This document shows positions 46,311-58,913 of a DNA stretch of 64,000 nt, one piece after another (the stretch's first letter is position 1; every line of letters starts with the position of its first letter). Origin of the DNA: Sinohyriopsis cumingii (Eukaryota; Mollusca; Bivalvia; Unionida; Unionidae); assembly GCA_028554795.2 (NCBI GenBank), contig CM068829.1, forward strand, positions 136,527,579 to 136,591,578, given 5' to 3'. The notes below the pieces were generated by a model, which was given only the letters and a program-made list of their open reading frames with translations, ran no database searches and had not been told where the DNA came from. Both the position numbers and the translations under genes were made by a program.

Positions 46311-46639
46311 CGGTAGCAATGACATTGTTTATTCTGATTAATTCTGTGTATCACAACCAGTTGTGCAATTTTTTCATGTCCTAAGTCTCTTTATAAGGTA
46401 AAGATAATTGACAAGTCTTAATTCACCCTTTGCGCTGAGATATGTTTCTTGATAGTGTTCTGGCTGTGATGGACTTTTTTAAAGAGTGTGGGGTAATTCA
46501 TGTACAAATTTGACCTTGTGTTTTAAGGATCTTGTGCATTTGCTTTATCTTAGTAATGTACGCCTGTTTACATTGTTTATACCTAAATTTACTTTGCACT
46601 CTTTAGTCAGGATTATACCAATGTATGGTTAAATCACTT

Positions 46640-46673
46640 ACATACATACATACATACATACACACATACATAC
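46640..46673. repeat. (ACAT)n microsatellite
   Basis: About eight ACAT/ACAC units. Confidence 0.9.
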
Positions 46674-46917
46674 ATCATGAAAGTGGCATTTTTTATTACT
46701 TTTTTAAAATACATATCATATTTGCTGCTTAGTTTTCTTTTTTGTGTATTAATTATACACTGCCTATTTATGTATTGTTGATAATTGTAATGTTTGTTGG
46801 ATAAAATGCCTTGTTTAAATTAATTTGTCATGAGAAAACTAAAAGTTAATAGATAGCTGTCTTTTGAACTCTGTTCACAGATGATTTATTTTATATAAGA
46901 TCAAATGTATTGTTGTA

Positions 46918-47078
46918 CAGTGGAACCTGTCTTGAAAGACCACCCCTTCTGCCAAAACATAATGGTCTCTCATAACAGGTTATAACACTATATAATCTCT
47001 AAATCTGTACATGGAGAACCTGGTCTCTCAAGACAGGCGGTCTCTCATAGCAGTGGTCTCTCAAGACAGGTTTTACTG
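46918..47078. mobile_element. TA-flanked mariner-type MITE, copy 3 (best preserved)
   Basis: Left end CAGTGGAACCTGTCTTGAAA and right end TCTCAAGACAGGTTTTACTG are inverted over about 25 bp, with TA at 46916-46917 and 47079-47080. 161 bp, non-coding. Confidence 0.8.
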
Positions 47079-47264
47079 TATAAAGTGATATAAAAGAGAC
47101 TAAAGTATTTCTCTAATGCCATTTATTTGGTTGTATTTGCTTGCTTGTATTTGTTTCAATCAAAATATAGTTCAAAGTGTTATGTGTCTTGAGTAATATC
47201 ATTAAATGAACCTTTGTTAAATCGTTGACTTATTCTTTTCATAAAAACATTTCAGTATTATATC

Positions 47265-47400
47265 ATCTAAGCCACTATTTCTCTTTCTTCACTACTTGAA
47301 AAGTTGGATGCCTTTCAGTTGTTAATATCAAAGTACCTCTATTTCTCTTTCTTCGCTACTTGAAAAGTTGGATGCCTTTCTGTTGTACATATCAAAGTAC
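47265..47400. repeat. ~65-bp tandem duplication
   Basis: Two copies sharing CTATTTCTCTTTCTTC, CTACTTGAAAAGTTGGATGC and a CTTTC block. Confidence 0.9.
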
Positions 47401-48057
47401 ACCAAGCTGTTTACTTATTCCTTGTTCATTAATCAGAAACCAATTTCTTATTCCCAATTCAATAAACTCAACTTATTGCTATCCTGTTTGAATTAAACAA
47501 AATATAACCAACCTGAATCCCACTTAATGTATTTTAACATCAACCCCTCTATACTATATTTTTAGTTAGGGACTTGCTCTGAAAGAGTAAAACATAGTTT
47601 ACATGAATTTTGTTGAGCGGACTCCAAGAAATAGAAGATTCAATAGATGTTAGGTACAAAATCCATTTAGGGATGTGCCTCCAATGTCCACCTATGGAGT
47701 AATAAGATCCCTTTCTTACATTATTTTGATTCTGGACCAGTTTCAGATTTTTTCATTGGGGACCTGTTTGGACCCAAGAGAATATTTTGATGAAATTTGT
47801 GATGCTGAATCAGAAAAATGGGAGTCCCAATATGGTATAACGGTACCAATTGCGCAAGTCCAGGTGGGTGGAGCTTAAGGTGCAGGGAACATTGCATTCA
47901 GAAATAAAGAACAACACTAGCTGTGATTGGTGCATTATGTAAGAGTTGTACTTTCTGTAAGGCTTAAAAAAGTTCAGCCTCTTGGCAAACATGTGAGATA
48001 TGTTAATTTCTATCTAGATCATATTTTGTAATTTTTATGATTTTTTAAAATGTGGTA
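47401..48057. other. Intergenic DNA, no gene seen
   Basis: An open frame at 47675-47878 has no recognisable domain and was not called. Confidence 0.45.
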
Positions 48058-48065
48058 CACATTGC

Positions 48066-48266
48066 CAGAGGCGTAGCTATGATATTTTGCGCCTGGGGAC
48101 GAACTATAAAATTGGCGCCCCAGCCCCCTCCCCGTTTAATCACATTTTTGAATATTACCCTTGTTTACTTATTATAATGTAACGTTGTAAGCCTCATTTT
48201 GGTGCCCCTGTACCTTGGCGCCTGGGGACATATGTACCCCCCTGCCCCCCCCCAGCTACGCCTCTG
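48066..48266. mobile_element. hAT-type MITE
   Basis: 201 bp with inverted ends CAGAGGCGTAGCT and AGCTACGCCTCTG and a perfect 8-bp target duplication CACATTGC (48058-48065 and 48267-48274). Eight-bp duplications and CAGRGGCGTAGC ends are typical of hAT elements. C-rich interior, no coding. Confidence 0.93.
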
Positions 48267-48274
48267 CACATTGC

Positions 48275-49086
48275 TGAAACTGAGTCTATTGTGACTAGAT
48301 AACTCTTATCCCTGTCTAGTTCCAGCAGAGTTATCTCTCTTAAATGCAATGGAGTACCTGGTTTTGTCCTTGTCAAATTGACCATCTAGCAGTGTTCTCT
48401 ATGACAGTGTGTGACATGCATGCTGAGGTAGGATAGAAAGTATATTTATTTTACAAAACATTAGCATTGAGCTATATAGAAAAACAATTGGTACCATGAT
48501 ACCATATGGAATGGTTATGTATTACCATTATAAAGGGTAACTGTTATATGCACAGTTTGGAAGAGAAAAAGATCCCCTTATTTCAAATTTATTTCTTGGA
48601 ACCCCATTTGGCTGTTTTATAGTTAGAGCATACAGTGAATTCAGATGAAATCATGGATACCAGAATAGCAGAAATATGAGTGTCATTATAAGTTGTTGAC
48701 ATATAGCCCTTTCGTTGTCATGACAACATAAATGAACAAAGCAAAATGATATTCCCTGTTTAAGGTATTTTGATTTAAACTTCTTTTATTATCTTATATA
48801 GTCAGGAATCTTCTCGAACATTAGAGGAGACTTGGACAACATTCATCTGGTGGCTTCCAAGACAGCTGAAGGCTAAATATGGAAAATTTGTATAAAGCCT
48901 TTAGCCACAAAACATAAGTCCACACCTAAACAGTTAGATCTCCTGTGTAAAGTATTATGATTTAGGCCTGTCTGTTTCAAATATGGTTGTTTGGAATGTG
49001 ATTGGATACCGTGAATGCATCTTGACAAATTTTGTTGACTGGAGTCCACACAGAACAAATAACAAAAGGACAGGTCCTATATAGAA
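48275..49086. other. Intergenic DNA, no gene seen
   Basis: No domain, RNA gene or defined element recognised. Confidence 0.5.
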
Positions 49087-49440
49087 ATGGCATATTATGT
49101 AATTAATGAAACCTTTAAGACCCAATTGTACCTATTTTATGTAATTAATAAAACCTTTAGGACCCTGTTGTACCTATTTTATGTCATTAATGAAACCTTT
49201 AGGACCCTGTTGTACCTATTTTATGTAATTAATGAAACCTTTACTGACCCAGATGTATCTATTTTATGTAATTAATGAAATGTTTTGGACCCAGTTGTAC
49301 CTATTTTATGTAATTAATGAAACTGTTAGGACCCTTTTTTACCTATTTTATGTAATTAATAAACCCTTTAGGACCATGTTGTTAACATTTATGTAATTAA
49401 TGAAACCTTTATGACCCTGTTGTTCCTATTTTCATTTTGA
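49087..49440. repeat. 42-bp minisatellite
   Basis: Unit TTTTATGTAATTAATGAAAC + CTTTAGGACCCTGTTGTACC + TA, about eight copies. The multiple-of-three unit yields a spurious peptide repeat. Confidence 0.96.
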
Positions 49441-50030
49441 GCCCTTTTCTTGATATTTATTTGTAGGGTTCGACTTGAAAATATAGAATAGGACGAACTT
49501 TGTAGCGAATTTGGAAATGTTAAAGTATCATATTGGGTAGATTATATAATGTGGGCTGAAAGGGTTGCTTCTGTCAACACTTGAGCCTACTAAACAAGCC
49601 ACTGCTTACAGTATTTTTTTCCAACCCATCTTTGAAAATTTGTAGTAAGGGATATTGTCAAACTGTATTAAAGCAGCTTAGACAAAATTTGTTGAACTGG
49701 TAATGAGAAATCAGACAAACAATATATGGTAGCCTTATAAAGCCTGTTTGGTGTTTATCCCATACTTCCACCAATGAACATTTAGAACCCCTGAGTATTT
49801 AATTTGAGCTTCTGTTTAAGATGTTGTGGCTTGTGATCTTTTCTGACTCCTAGAAGAAGTATTGGAGATTGTGATCCTTATGGATCCATAGAAGAATAAT
49901 TTATGAAACTCACTGAGCTGAATCAGAAGAAGAGCAGCCCCATTAGCGATCAATGTCAACCTGAAATTTGATTAGTAGAATTTGGAAAATAGCAGAGTCC
50001 TTATGGATTGCTGATTTGTAGCCTGGATGG

Positions 50031-50269
50031 TTGTTGTTTTTGTAGGGTTTAACACCATTTTTCAGCACTATACATGGCGGCCAGTATTAATGGTGGAGGA
50101 AGAATCCGGGAAAGCCCTGGAAAGAACCACCGACCCTCGAGAAGCTACTGGAAGCTTTCTCCCATAACCATATTGGCAGAATTCAAGACTCGAACCCACG
50201 CAGACAGAGGTGAGATGGCAGTGATGCGTAACGGAGAGCGCTTTAGACCACTCGGCCACTCGGGGCCCC
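50031..50269 (-). mobile_element. tRNA-derived SINE, copy 4
   Basis: Same family as 31171, opposite strand, A and B boxes present. Perfect 12-bp duplication TAGCCTGGATGG at 50019-50030 and 50270-50281. Confidence 0.93.
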
Positions 50270-50281
50270 TAGCCTGGATGG

Positions 50282-51729
50282 AGGGGACCAAATATTTTGA
50301 GCACTCTGGACTATCAAGAGAGGCATTTTGATTTATATATCCCATTTTATATTTTTGTCTTGTAGTCAGTGACATTATTATTTTGGACTATGAGATTCTC
50401 TGCTTTGAGTATCTTGCTTTATATTAGTTTGGATATGTTTATATTGAATTGATCAAAAACATCTACTTCATTTTCAAATGTATCCATATGTGTTGTAAGC
50501 ATTTGTTCTAAATCATTAAACTTCTTTCTCATGCTTTACATCCTTTTGTCTATTCCCACTAAAATCCTTTATTTTTGATGTACTCTGTCTTTTTAGCTGT
50601 CTATGCTAAATCAAACTGAGTTTGCATATTGGACAAGAATTTTAGTGTTCATAATGACCCTGTTATTCAAGTCATTAATTGTTCTGTGGTAAGAAATTAT
50701 TACCTTTATATTGGTAACCTAAATTGGTTTATTTTGCTGATGAGAGCTGTGCCACCTTAGCTTTAAATCGGGCACATACTAAATGGTAGTATATATTCTA
50801 AGAATTAATTGATGTCACAGTTGAAAATACTTAAAATCAGAATGCTTAAATTCTTAGAAGATAATGTTATTTTTTAAACTTTTTCATGCATTAAATAATT
50901 TGATAAATGATAAATGATAATGACAAAACTGATGATGGGATAGACTGTATGCCCATTTTCAGGAATTGTGATTATACATGTAAAAATGGCTTTACAACCT
51001 CTCATGAATGAGATAAAAGGTTAAAATATACTGTCGGGCAAACACAACCTTACCAAAGGGTGGCCTTTCCTGAGATGATGGGTGTATTCCCATTATGTAA
51101 TTATCTTTGTAAACAACATTTAAAAATTGATTTTTGATAATCATGCATCTGATGTGTTAATGGATTCAAGAAGAGTGAAATTATTTGTCCGTTAAGTTTA
51201 AAGCAGCATGCTTCCAATGGACAGCAAAGTGATTTATACACTAATTGTATTTTGTATGTACATGAAGGTGCTGGACATGGTGTGATAAACGTGTTGATTT
51301 TCTTTCTTCCTGCTTATGAACATTTGAGAGTAATCTCTTACAGGCGCTTGAATAATTATTAGGTATAATGCTAGTATATGAAAGTTTTATTCATACCAGT
51401 AAAGGTTATATTACATTTATCACACATTTCTGATCATTGCTATTCAAACATGATCTGTTTCTGAAAAATAAGATGCAACATTTTTATGGCAAAGAATTGC
51501 ATTGAACAATTTCACATCTGTACAGTTAGAATTCTTATACAGTATCATCAATTGTTGTTTGAAATGCACCCTTAAATTATATCTTTAAAAATAAAACAAG
51601 TATAAAGAAATTGTCAGCAAAATAAATATAACAGTTGACAAACCATCAAAGCCTTCCTAGTCACTTGAAGATGGAACTCATATTCAGCATCAGTTCCAAC
51701 TTTATTTTTATCATCTACATCACTGCTTT
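50282..51729. other. Intergenic DNA, no gene seen
   Basis: AT-rich with only short chance frames. Confidence 0.5.
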
Positions 51730-51952
51730 CCCCATATGATTCATCATCCACAGCTAGATATGAAATCTACATCACTGCTTTCCACATATGATTCATCAAC
51801 AGCTAGATATGAAATCTACATCACTGCTTTCCACATATGATTCATCAACAGCTAGATATGAAATCTACATCACTGCTTTCCACATATGATTCATCCACAG
51901 CTAGATATGAAATCTACATCACTGCTTTCTACAATATGATTCATGCTCAGCT
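51730..51952. repeat. ~46-bp tandem repeat
   Basis: Unit AGCTAGATATGAAATCTACA + TCACTGCTTTCCACATATGA + TTCATC, about five copies. The final unit is cut by SINE copy 5. Confidence 0.95.
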
Positions 51953-52102
51953 GGGGCCCCGAGTGGCCCAGTGGTCTAAAGCGCTCTCCGTTACGGATCA
52001 CTGCCATCTCACCTCTGTTTGCGCCGGTTCGAGTCTTGGATTGAGCCAATGTGGGTATGTGCGAAAGCTTGCCAGTAGCTTCTCGTGGGTCGGTGGTTCT
52101 TT
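51953..52102 (+). mobile_element. tRNA-derived SINE, copy 5 (3' truncated)
   Basis: Head with A and B boxes present (A box reads TGGCCCAGTGGTCTAA), body to GGGTCGGTGGTTCTTT. The remaining ~90 bp and tail are missing and no duplication is seen, so a deletion probably removed the 3' end. Confidence 0.88.
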
Positions 52103-52624
52103 TGGGTTGATCAACTAATGCAACCCTGAAATTATCATTACTGTTTGTTAGATGCTCTTTGTGTGTGTGCTGAGGATAAGTGTGGAATATATCTGAATCA
52201 GATTACATTTATATGCAATCTTGTAAAGCTATAAAATGTACTGAATACTGATTCTGTACGTCTGGTGAGATAATGATTTAGGGCATGTCAACAGTAATAG
52301 CAGCTAATGATGGAAGTCATGGCAATTATATGCCCTTTTGTATTCTCTCTTTCCTTCTGTCTCTAGCCCTTCCCACAGTTCAGTTCAGGTAGCATGGCTG
52401 AGTTCAGATAATCTGCGAAAATGTTAACTTGGATCCACGTATCTCTTATATATGTGTATGCATGTATGATCCTCCTCCTAAACCATTATACAAGATGATT
52501 ACCTTTCCTTGCTCAGTGATACACTGAGTGACAGCTGAATGGACATGTGAACCTATCAAGTTATATCCACAACAATGAAGATAAAAAAACTAAATAAAAA
52601 GCTTTGGATGTATATTTACTAATG

Positions 52625-52845
52625 TATTTTTTTGTTGTTGTTATTGTTGGTTTGGGTTTAATGCCACTTTTTAGCAAATGGTAGGCTGTACATGACAGCC
52701 AGTATATCTAATGAATCCAGAAAATCCACGGGAAGCTACTTGGCATTAGCTTTCTCACATTCCCGCGCTGGCCATTCTCGAGATTCAAACCCACGCAGAC
52801 AGATATGAGATGTCTTAGGCAACTCGATCACAATAAGACCCTGCT
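52625..52845 (-). mobile_element. tRNA-derived SINE, copy 6 (old, degraded)
   Basis: 'gggtttaatgccactttttagca', 'ctacttggcattagctttctcaca' and 'gattcaaacccacgcagacaga' (each in pieces) match the family with many substitutions and deletions. The tRNA 5' end is nearly lost. Confidence 0.8.
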
Positions 52846-53192
52846 AATATCTTTTGAATTTTATGACGAAATAGTTTTGAAAACGTTTGTTCATCGACAA
52901 TCAGCCGTGAATAGTGCAAGGAGAAAGGTCTAAACGAGTATTTGATTTTGTGAAGGAAGTAAAATCAAGTATTTAATTTAAAGAGTTCTGGGATATATGA
53001 TCAAAATTGCATAACCTATTGGCGTACACTTAGAGCTAAATCTTATTCCGTAATAACGTGTAAGTCAGAATCTCTAACATCATGTACTACTCATTATGTT
53101 CAACTCAAACAACCTTTACGCAAGCCAGATCCCCTCAGCCTTACGGTGTTTTCTTTTAGCAGTGCCGAGCTTGTCCCTAACACTACTATACC

Positions 53193-53291
53193 ATGGAGAA
53201 TACTTTTGAATTGACACTCTGCCTTTGGTTGCTGGGGAATGTTTGTCAAGCACTAAATGCAAACCGTTGTCAAGTTGTTCTGCTGCAGGAG
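53193..53291 (+). CDS. Possible first coding exon with signal peptide (weak)
   Basis: An ATG in good context (A at -3, G at +4) begins 33 codons: MENTFELTLCLWLLGNVCQA, then 13 more residues ending in LLQE, directly before a GTAACG donor-like site. The hydrophobic LCLWLLGNV followed by CQALNA looks like a signal peptide and cleavage region. Without splicing the frame ends within about 20 more codons. No downstream exon was recognised on this strand before 64000. Could be chance. Confidence 0.25.
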
Positions 53292-56200
53292 GTAACGATA
53301 TTGTTAGGGTTGTTTAAGTGTCATTCGTTAGATGGGTTATATATATGATACAGAGATTTCTCATAGTAGTAAACATAGATGGATGGGTGAGTGGGTAGGG
53401 AATGATACGTTGAGATGGCATATGATGATCAAATTCGTGGAACACCAATGAAGACTGTAGAATATTATCACCAGGTCTATGAAGAATCCAGTCTAAAAGG
53501 TGACCCCTTTTATGGGTGGATTAGCTAACTGACAGGTTGAAAATGTGAATAGAATGTAGGAGTTTTTTTTATGTGTATATGGGTTTTTAGGACAGTCAAA
53601 GTGAAGGTTTAAATCTAGACTAATCAGGTTGTCACCTATTGAATTTCCATACTTAAGGAGGTCAGGAAACTGCTACAGAAAGAGAGATTCAGTTAGCTTG
53701 TTTACTAGAAGGAGGGCAGTTGAGACAACAAACAAACAATGACTGACTTTTGGTCTATTGTGACTGTTGTTTTATCATGTATATTTAATTTGCATTGTTT
53801 GTTAGTTCTTTTTTATATAATTTTCTTTTTCATTATATGCAATGGATAACTGTATTTTGGAATTTGATTTGCCCAAAATCAAGTATATTTCCTACCTGAC
53901 CTGTATCATTGATCTTTTTATATTCTGTAAACAACTAATACTTAAGTAATCTTTTCTCTGTGATTATGGATTTAATATTATGATCATTATTAATAGAAGT
54001 AAACATTTTTATGTTGGTTTTAGTCAAGGATACTGTGTTTGCTATGTTCTTTATATTATAATTTTAGAAACAGACCTTCTAATTATAGCTAAGGTTTTAT
54101 CTGATAAACATTGGGAACTTTCTAGAATGAATTTTTCCATTTGGTAATATATTTTTTAAGAGAAAATGTTAATTGTGACATGAGGTCAAATAGAGGACTA
54201 TAATCATTGTTGTGACCATTAATGGGGGCTGGAATTTATTCATTCAAATTATTTATTCACAGGAAATACAAAGTGCTCATTAAAATTAACATTATTATAA
54301 ATGGATACTTGCATTTATCGTAACATTTCAAATAAGGATGTAGTCTTGAATTGTATTATTGTGATTCAACAAAAGAGTGTTGGCACATCACCACGACACG
54401 GACCAAAAAAGGCACATTAGCACTTCCTGTGTTGGACTAATTTGGATTTCTACTAAAGTTTATTCAGAACATTAATTATTAGGACTTGTGTCAGTAATTC
54501 AAGGATCATTTTGGATTTAATTAGCAATACCGTAAGTTCTTTTAATATTTTCACTTTATATTCTAGTGAAATAATGGTTTTTCGCTCTTTGCTATTACTT
54601 ATTTTAAGACAATAGAGTGGTAATTGTTTGGTCAATTTATGTGCCGAAACCAAAGGCAAATTGAAACAACATCAGTTGGTCTTAGAGAGTAAATTGAAGG
54701 ATCTTGTTTTGGTGCCTGACTCGGTTTCAACTATAAATGCATCAAAATTGTAAGTTTAATGACATTAAGTCAAAAGGTATTACATTTAGATCGTGAACAA
54801 CATATTTAGGAACTAATTTATAAAACCTGTAATGTAGGTCACATTGTGCAAGTGCAGTGCCTCGGGTGTAATAATACAGTAGTTGAATCCCACTCAGGGA
54901 GGACATGGACAGAACAATTATGCATGGCCAGATTATAGAAAGATATATGTCTGCCTATCATAGCAGTGCCATAAAGATACACGTCTGCCTATCGTAGCAG
55001 TGCCATAAAATATGGAGAACCATAGCTACTAAAATATGAGACTTTTAATATTATAACAAAACTGGAGAATTTGCTTTATGTATTTAAGTGTCAGCTTAAA
55101 GCTATACTAGAGTCTGATTTTTATTTGATTATGAGGATCGGTGTTGGAAAAATATTTATCAAACCAAGTAATTAGCTATTTGCTAGGAGATTTAGAGTAT
55201 TTGCAAAGACTTTATGGTAGCACGTACTAGCTGGTAAAAGGGTTCCTCCCCATTTTTTTAACAAGGAATTATCTTGCGATAGGAATATATCTTTCTACTA
55301 GGTGTTTGGGTGGATTTCCTTCATGAATCATGAACATATGAAGCCAAAAAAAAAAAAAACATAAACAAAAAAAAAAAAAAACCCACAACAACAATGCAAG
55401 TGTGAAAATATGGTTTTGTGAAATTGGCGTTATTATTTGACAAGAAGCAAAGTATCTGATATATTTGCGCATTTAAAAACCCGTCAGTTGATAACACCTG
55501 TTGTATTGAAGTCCTTGTAAGTAAAGGAAACATTGCTCTCAAGTTAGACTCAAGCAGGTGATACTTCGTTCACTTGTTAGATCCCTTGCGTATTACAATA
55601 TCGCATTTTCTACGCAAATGAACATGTCCAGCAAATGCGTTTAATAAACATGCCGCAAACAGGCGCGAGTCCAACAAATTTCATAACTGCATCAAAAAGT
55701 TAAAGTGACAAATTGAATGATATTATATGATGATGATCTTATCCATAAAGCTAGAAAGATATCGAATGAATTGCTTTGTCAGCTTTCCGTGTGGTTATTT
55801 CAAGGAGACAAGAATCATTTTAATACAGTTCAAATTGCTTCAACGGGTCTTACTGTATTCAGAATCATTGTCATTTGTGGCCCCAAAATATAGTCACTTT
55901 TATGATCATAGCGATGGATAGAATGGAATATTCCAGCTTGCTGCCTTTTCTGGAAATGTTCAGTTCCCTTTTTGGCCGGATGAAGTGGGTTGTCTTAAAA
56001 TTAGAGTTTTTGGAAGGCTTTCTTTCTTCCATTTAATTTCAGTCACCGAGAATCCATGGCTGACAAAAATTCTGTTTACTAGGCGCTGACTATTGTTATG
56101 GCATTATGAGTTTCCCATGCCTAATAACAGCTTACATGTGTTATCGAATATTTTGAAAAATGCATACCTTTTATTACCAATAAGAGCATCTTAAACATTT

Positions 56201-57852
56201 TGCATTAAAACAGCCGATAGATGACCGGATCACGTGACGAAATTTTCGCGCATTACGATTTGTATATGTGGGTTGGGGTGGGTGGATGAGTGGGTGTAAT
56301 ATAGGCTGGAGAAAACATTGCACACATCAAACGTTTTTCCACAGACAAGTCTCAAAATCATACACATATGAAAGCAATAGATTACAAGAAAACATCGAGG
56401 CAAAGCTATAAGCAAATCAATATTAACTGAAGTAAATATAAATATATTTGCCAGAACTAAATAAATTAATAATGATACGAAATAAACACTGAGGTAATCT
56501 TCAAAATACTTGTGTTAGGCTATTCTGGAAATAATTCCTTCAAAATATTCGTTTTTTGGGAGGGAATTTTTATCACGGCGGTGTATCTCAAAGTAAAATC
56601 TTCCCAGGTCTGGTACCTGTTTGGTTAATTACCACTAATATCAGTTCTTATATTAACATACCTATCAGGTAATGTTCTGCATGAGAGCGATTAATTGAGC
56701 AATACGGTACTAGCTTTCGTATGCTTTTTTACATGTTCGGTTTGTGCTGGGTAATAAATGAATAACACTATCGCAAAGGGATTATTACACTTTTATTCAT
56801 TCAGGCCATTAACATTCAAAATTTGAGGTGAATTATTAAATTCTCTTTTTTAATAAACCGTTATTTTATTTTCATTTTTCTGTTCATGATCGAATTGATA
56901 AGGACAAAATAAGACATTTATTTTACATACAGATAGTGGTTGCAACTTGAGATTAGTATTGTAAGTGAAACCTTAGACGTTTGAAAGACGAGTGTTAGAA
57001 CAAGTTTCCTGTGAATGTTTTGAGACGAGCTAAAATGCATCTTGAAGCTACTAAGCTACTATCTCGCATTAAGGATTTTCATGATTTGCTTCTAGGACCC
57101 GCAGATGCTAATTGTAGTGTTGGCACATTTATGGTCGATAATTGTATTGGCATGCCAGTTTATCAAATTCCCTAAGGTTGGCAAGTGTTGCATGATATTC
57201 GCAAATCGAGTCTATAGAGGGCGACATTGGTATCTTGCGGAACGGACTGTAAGTAGTTCAAACTCAGACATGTGCATGCTATGACACATTTATGTAAATG
57301 TATGGGTCTCTTATTTTGTCTGAATGTGTTAGTTTACAGCGCTTGCTGTATATACATGTTTCAATGATTTAATACTGATAGTTAGGTTTGGTTGGTTGGA
57401 AAATTATAGGGTACGTATATATATGCCTCTGATATATATGTACGAAATCATTTTCCTTGAGTTGTCGGTAGGTATGAACATATATTGTATGGAAATTCTG
57501 TTGTTTCGTTCCTCAGTTTTATGTCTTAATAATTACAGAAAAGCTAGCTTCTAATTTAACACATCTGAGCAAATGGCCTTTTTATATATCAATTAGTGGG
57601 AATCAGGCTGGTGAGGAAAACCGAATGATTGTTTTTCTGTTACCATTAGTTTTGATTTCTTTTCATTACGGCAGCCACAACATTTAACGTTTCTCTATCA
57701 TAAAATCTGTATCGGTTATTTAAAAGCAACCCTATCGACTTATGCATTTTTAAAGTATACTACTGATACAGTCTGACATAACTTAATAGGAAATACACTG
57801 AACTATCATAGTTTTCATAATAACATGTTACAACAACATCCATTGGCATCCA
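53292..57852. other. Intergenic DNA between convergent genes, no gene seen
   Basis: 54929-55015 has a ~43-bp duplication ('gtctgcctatcatagcagtgccataaa'). 55347-55380 has A-rich tracts. No conserved frame or clear poly(A) signal for the HSPA12-like gene was seen. Confidence 0.45.
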
Positions 57853-58913
57853 TTAGCCCCAAAATTCTACTTTTCCTCCTACAACATGTCCAGTATTCTC
57901 CTCGCGTAGCTGAACTTTGATTTCAGTTCTACCAAAAATAAATTTCACCAAAAGCTTCATTTCAGTTGCCCTTTCGAAGTCCGATAACTCAGCTATCACA
58001 TTTCCTACATGCCTGCAACCCTCTTCGTCTATGTATGTCGGATTGGGACTAGTAGATGCATACACAGGAAGGATAATTTGTTTTACATGCGCCATTGTTG
58101 GATAATATGGCAAGGCGGCGGTTTCTTTTTCGAGTTCTACGATATCACCACGCTTGACATGTATGCTGAAAATATCATCCACGTAGGAAACTCCATCTAT
58201 GATTTTAAGTTTAGATTCTGGATGAGTGCCTTTTTTAAATCGCATCATTCTTGCAATTCCGTAGGTGTAGCGGCAGACCCTTTTAGAAATTATACCTGGA
58301 TTATGACCAAAGAATACGGCCCCTTTGACAACGGCCGCCGCTGGGTTTCCCGGAATAATAACTTCCAGCCGTTTTCCAAAGTATTCTCGCAAGACCTTTT
58401 GCAGGTATCCAGATTCGGAAAATCCCCCAACTATAACAAGCTGCGAGATTCCGGCTGAACTTAAATCGTTGAGTAAAGTTTCGATGCAGGATTTTATCTG
58501 CGAGATGGATTTCTCGAAGAAACCTTTCATAATCTGTGACTTTAAGACGAGTTTATCGCCTTTGATCTCCACCACATGTCTGAGAGGACTACTCGAAAGA
58601 CTATCCTTGAACTCCCTGCCGTTGATGTCTTTATAGGACTCAATAAATGTTGAGGGTATGTGAAACTTCACCTCGGAAAGCGCGTCATCAAAATTACATT
58701 TCTTTTTGTCAAAGTTTTCAAATAAGTCTAAATAATCATCAGTATGTTGCTCTTTGAAGTGCTTCAAAACCTTAATCCCCACTAAACGGAGTAGAAATTG
58801 CCAGAATTCATTGTCTACAGTGATACCTCCAAAATCTCCTCCTGTGGGTTCGTGCAGCTCTTTAAGTACTCCATTGGTTGATATCTCTTGACAAGCTATG
58901 TCACCTGTTCCAC
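57853..58913 (-). CDS. Heat shock 70 kDa protein 12A/B-like, last coding exon (5' partial)
   Basis: Going down the - strand, an acceptor (TTTTCTAG) precedes 2 nt that complete a codon, then 352 residues and TAA. It opens with GTGDIACQEI, the phosphate-2 loop of an Hsp70/actin-type ATPase, followed by LKELHEPTGGDFGGITVDNEFW, as in HSPA12. LVIVGGFSESGYLQKVL (about residues 158-174) is the adenosine-binding motif. AAAVVKGAVFFG and the following YTYG are HSPA12 hallmarks. There is no peptide-binding domain of classical Hsp70 type, as usual for this family. The first in-frame Met (58782) is internal and not the start: homology continues upstream to the splice site. The preceding exon, which should end with the DxGG half of the loop, is not seen up to 64000. 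HSPA12 proteins are atypical Hsp70s with ATPase-like domains, strongly duplicated in bivalves. Confidence 0.93.

Noticed and set aside
47675..47878. 67-codon frame with an acidic C-terminus
   Set aside because: No domain or splice context; surroundings look like interspersed repeat.
57917..58636. Plus-strand frames opposite the HSPA12-like exon
   Set aside because: Antisense shadows of a strongly supported minus-strand coding exon.
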